DNA from: Caulobacteraceae bacterium
Lineage (GTDB): Bacteria > Pseudomonadota > Alphaproteobacteria > Caulobacterales > Caulobacteraceae
DNA: 9,646 nt
Assembly: GCA_028291305.1 (NCBI GenBank)
Contig: JAQGII010000357.1
Coordinates: forward strand, 1 to 9,646
Reading direction: 5' to 3'
Shown here in pieces: positions 4,952 to 9,646 of the stretch. Position numbers and translations under genes: made by a program. The first letter of the stretch is position 1. The number at the start of each line of letters is the position of its first letter. The notes beneath the pieces are model-generated. The model worked only from the letters and a program-made list of their open reading frames with translations. It was not told the DNA's origin and did no database searches.

Positions 4952-6388
4952 ATGCCCGTCTCGTCCGCCTACCGTCCCGACCCCCTTTACGCCACGCTTG
5001 GCCCCGAGTTCGCAGATCCGGTGAAGCCGGCCCAATTCCCCGAGCGGATCATCCGCTTCCGCAGCGACCGCGTAGCCGCCACGGTCGGGCTGGACGGCCT
5101 GGACGATCAGGAGTGGCGCGCGGCCTTTGCGCTGTTCGAGCCCCTGCCAGGCAACCAGCCGCAGCCGCTGGCCATGCGCTACCACGGTCACCAGTTCCGC
5201 CACTACAACCCCGATCTCGGCGACGGCCGCGGCTTCCTGTTCGCGCAGCTGCGCGAGGCGGGCACGGACCGCCTGCTGGACCTCGGCACCAAGGGTTCAG
5301 GCCAAACGCCCTATTCGCGCACGGCCGACGGGCGACTGACGCTGAAGGGCGGAGTGCGCGAGGTGCTGGCGGCGGAGATGCTGGAGGCGCTGGGCGTGCC
5401 CACCTCGCGGGCCTTCTCGCTGATCGAGACCGGCGAGGCCCTGATGCGGCACGACGAGCCGAGCCCGACGCGCGGCGCGGTGCTGACCCGTCTGTCGTTC
5501 AGCCACATCCGCTTCGGCAGCTTCCAGCGCCACGCCTTCGCCGACCGGCCGGACCTGATCCGCACTCTGGCCGAGCATGTGCTGCAAACCTACTATCCCG
5601 ACATGGCGCAGGAGGGGCCCGCCGGCCTGTTGCGCGTGGTGGTGCAGCGGTCTGCACGGCTGACGGCCCGTTGGATGGCAGCCGGATTCGTGCACGGGGT
5701 GCTCAACACCGACAACCTGAACATGACCGGGGAGAGCTTCGACTACGGGCCCTACCGGTTCCTGCCGTACAACGACCCGAACTTCACGGCGGCCTATTTC
5801 GACGAGCACGGCCTCTACAGCTTCGGGCGCCAGCCCGAGGCGGTGTTCTGGAACCTGCAGCAACTGGCCGGGGCCTTAGCGCCGATCGCATCCCCGGACC
5901 TGCTGGTCGAGGCCCTGAACGGCTTTTCGGCCGCCTACCGCGACGCCCTGGCGGCGGCCATGATCGAGCGGCTCGGGTTGCAGAGCGCGTCGGGCCAGGC
6001 CGACGTCGCCCTGGCCAACCTGGCCTTCCGCGCCATCGGCGAGGGCGGCGAAGCGCTGCGCTGGGAGCCGTTCTTCTTCGACTGGTTCGGCGGGACCGCG
6101 TCGCAGGCGCGCGCGTTGTCGGGGCCCCGGGCCGCGCTCTACGAAGGGCCGGCGTTCAGCGCCTTCCGCACCAAGCTGGCGGAACACCAGGCCGCCCGGC
6201 CGGAGCGTCTGGAACACGCCTATTTCGCGGGCAGCGAGCCCGAGGAGCTGCTCTATCCCGAGATCGAGACCATCTGGGACCAGATCGCGCAACACGACGA
6301 CTGGAGCGTCTTCGAGGCCAAGGTCGCGCGGATCGGCGTCGCGCGGGAGGCGATGGGGCTGTCAGAGCCTGCCGATGGAAAGGTCTAG
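4952..6388 (+). CDS. selO: SelO-family pseudokinase / protein AMPylase, divergent C-terminus
   Basis: A 478-residue member of the SelO (YdiU, UPF0061) family, which keeps a kinase fold but binds ATP upside down and transfers AMP to protein Ser, Thr or Tyr, with a role in oxidative stress. Family motifs in order are YHGHQF (77-82) and DLGDGRGFL (88-96), TKGSGQTPYSR (113-123) with Lys114, DGRLTLKGGVRE (126-137) with Glu137, AGFVHGVLNTDNLNMTGE (244-261) with Asp254-Asn255, and FDYGPYRFLPY (263-273) with Asp264 in the DFG-like place. These match the ATP- and metal-binding residues of Pseudomonas syringae SelO within two positions, so catalysis should be intact. The last 110 residues lack the usual NPxxxLRNxLAQ region and the C-terminal Cys or selenocysteine; they instead end in EELLYPEIETIWDQI and a short helix. 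This may be a distinct alphaproteobacterial subgroup. Divergent from nhaA, convergent with tetR, sharing a CTAG end. Confidence 0.92.
   Translation: MPVSSAYRPDPLYATLGPEFADPVKPAQFPERIIRFRSDRVAATVGLDGLDDQEWRAAFALFEPLPGNQPQPLAMRYHGHQFRHYNPDLGDGRGFLFAQLREAGTDRLLDLGTKGSGQTPYSRTADGRLTLKGGVREVLAAEMLEALGVPTSRAFSLIETGEALMRHDEPSPTRGAVLTRLSFSHIRFGSFQRHAFADRPDLIRTLAEHVLQTYYPDMAQEGPAGLLRVVVQRSARLTARWMAAGFVHGVLNTDNLNMTGESFDYGPYRFLPYNDPNFTAAYFDEHGLYSFGRQPEAVFWNLQQLAGALAPIASPDLLVEALNGFSAAYRDALAAAMIERLGLQSASGQADVALANLAFRAIGEGGEALRWEPFFFDWFGGTASQARALSGPRAALYEGPAFSAFRTKLAEHQAARPERLEHAYFAGSEPEELLYPEIETIWDQIAQHDDWSVFEAKVARIGVAREAMGLSEPADGKV
6385..6388. other. Shared CTAG holding both stop codons of selO and tetR
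   Basis: The plus-strand TAG at 6386-6388 ends selO and the minus-strand TAG at 6387-6385 ends tetR, the same arrangement as at 3678-3681. The CTAG is embedded in TCTAGA, a 6-base palindrome. There is no intergenic terminator. Confidence 0.85.
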
Positions 6389-6996
6389 ACCCCGAACGCC
6401 GCCATGAAGGTCTCGACGCCCGCCTGCACGTTGGCGTCGATCTCCGCCTCGGTCGGCGGGGGACCGACATTCCACAGCCGGCGGCGGTAGAGGCCGGCCA
6501 GGGTCAACTCCATCGCCTGTTCGGCCGCGCGGCCGCAATCGCAGCGTTTCAGACGGCCCTCGGCGATGGCCTGCTCGAAATAGGCGATCATGCGGGCCTT
6601 GCCACGCTTGGGGCCGGCCTCGTAGAGCGCACGGCCGATCTCGGGGAAGCGGACGGCTTCGGCCACCACGATCCGGTGCATGGTCAGGACGTCTTCGGAC
6701 AACATCAGCCGGGCGAAGCGGCCGGCCAACTGGGTGAGGTAGGTCCTCAGATCGGGGTGGGGAACGTCGAACAGCTCCTCCTGGCTCAGGTCGCACTGGT
6801 GCTGGATGACGGCGACGAACAGCTCGGCCTTGGAGCGGAAGTAGTTGTAGAGCGTGCCCTTGGAGCCGCCCAGGCGGGTGGCGATGGTCGACATCGACGC
6901 GGCCGCATACCCCTCTTCCATGAAGACCTGCCGGGCGATGGACAGAATAGCCTCCCGCTTGTCATCGCGCTGGGGCTTGGCGATCACTACATTCAT
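6385..6996 (-). CDS. TetR-family repressor with AefR-like C-terminal domain
   Basis: A 203-residue dimeric DNA-binding repressor, the likely local regulator of the divergent efflux operon and of itself. The N-terminal helix-turn-helix domain spans about 13-60 (REAILSIARQVFMEEGYAAA at 14-33, then STIATRLGGSKGTLYNYFRS at 36-55), with the recognition helix around GSKGTLYNYF. The ligand domain has the pattern HRIVVAEAVRFPEIGRALYE (107-126), which resembles the AefR-like TetR C-terminal family found next to drug pumps. Cys68 and a Cys152-Asp-Cys154 pair stand out in this otherwise Cys-poor protein, but I have no proof of redox sensing. ATG 6996 is chosen because it begins just before the DNA-binding domain and has GGA 6 bases upstream; the open frame extends further but would run through the operator. 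The ligand is unknown; substrates of the pump are the usual inducers. Confidence 0.92.
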   Translation of the reverse strand: MNVVIAKPQRDDKREAILSIARQVFMEEGYAAASMSTIATRLGGSKGTLYNYFRSKAELFVAVIQHQCDLSQEELFDVPHPDLRTYLTQLAGRFARLMLSEDVLTMHRIVVAEAVRFPEIGRALYEAGPKRGKARMIAYFEQAIAEGRLKRCDCGRAAEQAMELTLAGLYRRRLWNVGPPPTEAEIDANVQAGVETFMAAFGV

Positions 6997-7030
6997 CGAT
7001 GGTCCAACCTGGGGTGGTGGCCCGTTACGC

Positions 7031-7068
7031 TTGACATCGCGCTTGCTGCAGCGCAATGAACGCATAAC
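7031..7068 (+). promoter_or_regulatory. Candidate promoter of the efflux operon
   Basis: TTGACA (7031-7036) is a perfect -35 hexamer on the plus strand, but the -10 at an 18-base spacing is poor (AATGAA, 7055-7060). An alternative pairs TTGCTG (7043-7048) with CATAAC (7063-7068). In either case the start of transcription falls in or beside the palindrome at 7069-7087, where a bound TetR dimer would block it. Confidence 0.4.
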
Positions 7069-7089
7069 TGACCGTACGGTACGGTCAAT
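7061..7089 (-). promoter_or_regulatory. Candidate tetR promoter spanning the operator
   Basis: On the minus strand TTGACC (7084-7089) serves as a -35 close to consensus and TATGCG (7061-7066) as a weak -10, with a spacer of 17 bases (7067-7083) that is mostly palindrome. Repressor binding would cover the spacer and shut off tetR, consistent with autoregulation. The leader to the ATG at 6996 would be about 60 bases. Confidence 0.35.
7069..7087. promoter_or_regulatory. 19-bp palindromic TetR operator
   Basis: TGACCGTAC-G-GTACGGTCA: two perfect 9-base half-sites around one central base. It lies in the 115-base region between the divergent tetR and outer membrane factor genes, 24 bases before the latter's ATG, and overlaps promoter candidates for both. 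The size and odd-centred symmetry fit a TetR dimer site. A shorter 10-bp palindrome, ACCGTACGGT (7071-7080), is contained in it and gives a second possible register. Confidence 0.8.
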
Positions 7090-7111
7090 AACAGATTTCT
7101 CCGGGGTCGTC

Positions 7112-8605
7112 ATGTCCTTGTTCCGCCTGTCCTGGCGGGCCTCCGCGGCCCGAATCGCCGGATCGGTGTCGGTATTGACCCTGCTTGCGGCTTGCGCGCC
7201 CGATCTCGGCCCCGCGGCCCGGGTCAAGCCGGCCGCCGACTACGCCGTCGCGCGTTCGCTCGGCGCGCCGACCACGGCCGTGTGGCCCGGCCAGGACTGG
7301 TGGACGGCCTATAACGACCCGCAGCTGAACGCCCTGATCGACGAGGCCCTCAAGGGTTCCCCCGACCTGAAGGTCGCCGAGGCCCGCGTGCGCCAGGCGC
7401 AGGCTCGCAGCCAACAGGCCGGCGCGGCGCTGCTGCCGTCGGCCGGCGCCAAGGGCAATATCCAGGCCACCGCCGTGCAGCTGAACCTCGCGGGCATCCC
7501 GGCCTCGGTCAAGGACGCCCTGCCCAATGACTGGCAGCCGTTCACCCAGATCGGGGCCAACATCGACTACCAGGTGGACTTCTTCGGCAAGAACCGCGCC
7601 GGCGTCGCCGCGGCCAGCTCCCTGGCCAGGGCGTCGCAGTTCGAACTGGCCGCCGCCCGGTTGCAGATCTCCACCGGCGTGGCCTCGGCCTATGCCGACC
7701 TCGTCCGCCTCACCGCCGACCGCGCCGCGGCCGTCGACGCCGTGCGCGTGCGCGGCGACAGCCTGACGCTGGTCTCCGACCGGCTCAGGAACGGCCTGGA
7801 GAACCAGGGGCAACTGGCCCAGTCGAGCGCCGAAGCCAATGTCAGCCTCGGCGACGTCGCGGCCCTAGACGCCCGCATCGACCAAGCGCGCCACCAGTTG
7901 GGGGCCCTGGTCGGCGCCGGTCCGGACCGGGGCCTGGACATCACACCCAATCCCGCGTCCGTCGGCCAGCCCTTCGGCCTGCCGTCCAACCTGGCCGCCG
8001 ACCTGATCGGGCGCCGCCCGGACGTGGCCGCAGCGCGGCTGCGCGCCGAAGCGGCCGCCGACAAGATCAAGATGGCGCACGCCGACTTCTATCCCAACAT
8101 CAGCCTGACCGGCTCGGTCCTGGACCTGTCGCTGTCGCCGGACCAGATCTTCAGCCACAACATCATCCTGGCCCAGGTCGGCCCGGCGATCAGCCTGCCC
8201 ATCTTCCAGGGCGGCCGGCTGCAAGGCGCCTATCGCGGCGCTCGCGCCGAATACGACGAGGCCGTGGCGAACTACGACAAGGCGGTGGTGCAGGCGCTGC
8301 ACGACGTGGCCGACGCCGTCTCGGGGCAGAAGGCCCTGGCCCTGCAGCTCGGCTACGCCCGCAAGGCCCTGGCCGACAGCGAGAAGGCCTACAACCTGGC
8401 CACCCTGCGCTACCAAGGCGGCCTGTCGCCCTATCTGGTGGTGCTGACTGCGGAGTCGACCCTGGTGGCCCAGCGACGCGCCGCCGCCGATCTGCAGGCC
8501 CAGACCCTGGCCGGCAACATCGCCCTGGTGCGCGCCCTGGGCGGTGGTTTCATCGATCCGAATGCTTCCAATTCTCCTGACGTAAAGGGACCTTCCCATG
8601 GCTGA
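7112..8605 (+). CDS. NodT-type outer membrane efflux lipoprotein
   Basis: A 497-residue outer membrane factor, the exit duct of a tripartite drug pump, trimeric with a beta-barrel and a long periplasmic alpha-barrel. The N-terminus is a lipoprotein signal peptide: basic start, hydrophobic run, then the lipobox LLAAC with Cys28 to be lipidated. Typical family segments are WWTAYNDPQLNALIDEAL, VAEARVRQAQAR and YQVDFFGKNRAG in the first half, then DLIGRRPDVAAARLRAEAA, ADFYPNISLTGS and SLPIFQGGRLQG, followed by the second repeat ending with YQGGLSPYLVVLTAES. The two OEP repeats are complete and the length is normal. The frame stays open far upstream (to 6854), but ATG 7112 is the start because it places the signal peptide at the N-terminus and follows GGGG (7103-7106). 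Its last 8 bases overlap the adaptor gene, so the two are one operon, under the divergent TetR. Confidence 0.95.
   Translation: MSLFRLSWRASAARIAGSVSVLTLLAACAPDLGPAARVKPAADYAVARSLGAPTTAVWPGQDWWTAYNDPQLNALIDEALKGSPDLKVAEARVRQAQARSQQAGAALLPSAGAKGNIQATAVQLNLAGIPASVKDALPNDWQPFTQIGANIDYQVDFFGKNRAGVAAASSLARASQFELAAARLQISTGVASAYADLVRLTADRAAAVDAVRVRGDSLTLVSDRLRNGLENQGQLAQSSAEANVSLGDVAALDARIDQARHQLGALVGAGPDRGLDITPNPASVGQPFGLPSNLAADLIGRRPDVAAARLRAEAAADKIKMAHADFYPNISLTGSVLDLSLSPDQIFSHNIILAQVGPAISLPIFQGGRLQGAYRGARAEYDEAVANYDKAVVQALHDVADAVSGQKALALQLGYARKALADSEKAYNLATLRYQGGLSPYLVVLTAESTLVAQRRAAADLQAQTLAGNIALVRALGGGFIDPNASNSPDVKGPSHG
8585..8590 (+). promoter_or_regulatory. Strong Shine-Dalgarno of the adaptor gene inside the NodT-type gene
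   Basis: AAGGGA lies 7 bases before the adaptor ATG at 8598 and within the end of the outer membrane factor coding region. It decides the adaptor start and points to coupled translation of the two genes, which overlap by 8 bases. Confidence 0.65.
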
Positions 8606-9646
8606 TGATCAAGCCGGGGCGCCGACCGCCGCCGCTGACAGGCCTAAGCCCGCCCAAGACGCCCCCGCCGACCCGCGCAAGGCCCAGGCGCGCAAGCGCC
8701 TGTTCGGCATGGTCGGCCTCGCCGTCGCGGCCGCCGCAGTCCTTTACGGCCTCTACTGGTTCCTGGTGGCCTCGCACTACGTGGCCACTGACGACGCCTA
8801 TGTCGGCGCCGACGTCGCCCAGGTGACGCCGTTGGTCTCGGGCGCGGTCAAGGCCGTGCACGTGGCCGACACCCAGGTGGTCAAGGCCGGCGACGTGCTG
8901 GTCGAGATCGATCCGGCCGACGCCGCCCTGGCCGTCGCCCGCGCCGACGCCGAATACCAGCGCGCCTTGCGCACCATTCGCGGCGACCTGGCCACCCAGG
9001 GCGCCCTCGGCGCCCAGGTGACCGCCCGCGGCGCCGACATCGCCCGCGCCCGGTCGCAGGTCGAGTCCGCCCGCGCCGACGTGGCCAAGGCCAAGCTCGA
9101 CTACGACCGCCGCCAGGCCCTGGCCCAGTCCGGCGCCGTTTCCGGCGAAGAACTGACGGCGGCCAAGACCGCCTACACCAGTGCCCAGGCCATGCTGGCC
9201 GGCGCCCAGGCCTCGGCCGCCCAGGCCGTCGCCACCCAGAAGGCGGCCGAAGGCCAGCTCGCCGCCCAGGCGGTGATGACGCAGGGCTCGGTCGAGGCCA
9301 ATCCGCAGGTCGCCGCCGCCCGCGCCGCGCTGAACACCGCCAAGCTCGACCTGGAGCGCACCACCCTGCGCGCGCCGGTGGACGGCGTGGTCACCCGCCG
9401 CCAGGTGCAGGTCGGCCAGCGCGTGCAGAGCGGCACGCCCCTGATGACCATCGTCCCGACGGGTCAGGTCTATGTCGACGCCAACTTCAAGGAAGGCCAG
9501 CTGCGCAAGGTCGGCATCGGCCAGCCCGCGACGCTGGAGTCCGACCTCTACGGCGGCGGCGTGACCTTCCACGGCAAGGTCGTCGGCCTGTCCGGCGGCA
9601 CGGGCTCGGCCTTCGCCCTGATTCCGGCGCAGAACGCCACCGGCAA
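8598..9646 (+). CDS. EmrA/HlyD-type membrane fusion protein, cut at right edge
   Basis: The periplasmic adaptor of a tripartite efflux pump; 349 codons are visible and the C-terminus lies outside. A cytoplasmic Ala/Pro/Asp-rich tail of about 33 residues precedes one membrane helix (about 36-57, MVGLAVAAAAVLYGLYWFLV). Then comes the first half of the lipoyl domain with TDDAYVGAD (64-72) and VKAGDVLVEIDP, a long Ala/Gln-rich coiled-coil hairpin (about 105-250), and the second half LRAPVDGVVTRRQVQVGQRV, followed by the barrel domain with VYVDANFKEGQL. The visible end, SAFALIPAQNATG, is the segment that in EmrA proteins comes shortly before the final WIKVVQR-like strand, so only about 30-50 residues should be missing. 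EmrA proteins work with MFS transporters of the EmrB/DHA2 type, which I would expect next on the plus strand. The start overlaps the outer membrane gene by 8 bases. RND adaptors lack this N-terminal membrane anchor form. Confidence 0.93.
   Translation, partial: MADDQAGAPTAAADRPKPAQDAPADPRKAQARKRLFGMVGLAVAAAAVLYGLYWFLVASHYVATDDAYVGADVAQVTPLVSGAVKAVHVADTQVVKAGDVLVEIDPADAALAVARADAEYQRALRTIRGDLATQGALGAQVTARGADIARARSQVESARADVAKAKLDYDRRQALAQSGAVSGEELTAAKTAYTSAQAMLAGAQASAAQAVATQKAAEGQLAAQAVMTQGSVEANPQVAAARAALNTAKLDLERTTLRAPVDGVVTRRQVQVGQRVQSGTPLMTIVPTGQVYVDANFKEGQLRKVGIGQPATLESDLYGGGVTFHGKVVGLSGGTGSAFALIPAQNATG

Noticed and set aside
4777..7059. A 760-codon plus-strand open frame across selO
   Set aside because: It runs through selO in another frame and into the tetR antisense; composition is Arg/Pro/Ala repeats typical of frame shadows, while the selO frame holds all family motifs.
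6854..7111. Extended start of the outer membrane factor at 6854
   Set aside because: It would bury the lipoprotein signal peptide 86 residues inside the protein and overlap tetR antisense.
6997..7227. Extended N-terminus of the TetR gene
   Set aside because: It would run across the operator and into the start of the divergent outer membrane gene; TetR proteins begin shortly before the helix-turn-helix, as with ATG 6996.
8550..9572. Long minus-strand open frame opposite the adaptor gene
   Set aside because: Gly/Val/Leu/His-rich shadow without motifs; the plus strand encodes a clear EmrA-type protein.
1..9646. Mobile elements, CRISPR arrays, tRNA or toxin-antitoxin genes
   Set aside because: No transposase or integrase motifs, no spaced direct repeats, no tRNA fold, and base composition is even across the window.

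Overview
The window looks like a piece of a high-GC (roughly 70%) alphaproteobacterial chromosome, most likely from the Caulobacterales (Caulobacter, Phenylobacterium, Brevundimonas type). This placement rests on codon use, on the make-up of the proteins (NodT-type outer membrane factor, the SelO variant, an AefR-like TetR) and on -10 elements that fit the Caulobacter housekeeping pattern better than the E. coli one. I see no insertion sequence, phage gene, tRNA, rRNA or CRISPR. It reads as compact chromosomal backbone with ten genes, one cut by the right edge, and no gap above about 115 bases.

Left block, minus strand (3111 to 41): a 26-codon membrane peptide, a pteridine-reductase-like SDR, dihydroneopterin aldolase (folB), a small three-helix membrane protein and an Nramp-superfamily transporter. 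The first three are tightly spaced and look like a pterin/folate operon. The small membrane protein follows after 37 bases. The transporter follows after 88 bases and may be separate. The SDR has Asp instead of Ser in its active site, as in PTR1 and FolM, which agrees with its place next to folB. The Nramp protein lacks the usual metal-binding Asn and Met.

Middle block (3208-6388): a Nudix hydrolase (+) converges on nhaA (-), and nhaA diverges from a SelO-family AMPylase (+). Nudix and nhaA share a CTAG tetranucleotide in which both stop codons lie. SelO and the next gene, a TetR regulator (-), end in the same way. The Nudix and selO starts have no Shine-Dalgarno and each has a -10-like element ending 5 bases before the ATG, so both may be leaderless.

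Right block (6385-9646): a tetR gene divergent from a NodT-type outer membrane lipoprotein and an EmrA/HlyD adaptor, the latter running off the right edge. A 19-bp near-perfect palindrome lies in the shared promoter region and is the probable operator. This is a classic self-regulated tripartite drug-efflux locus; an EmrB-like inner membrane transporter would be expected just outside the window.

I found no clearly new system. The points most worth a second look are the conserved-looking 26-aa peptide at the head of the pterin operon, the non-canonical Nramp site, the SelO without the usual C-terminal region, and the twice-repeated shared-CTAG convergent ends.
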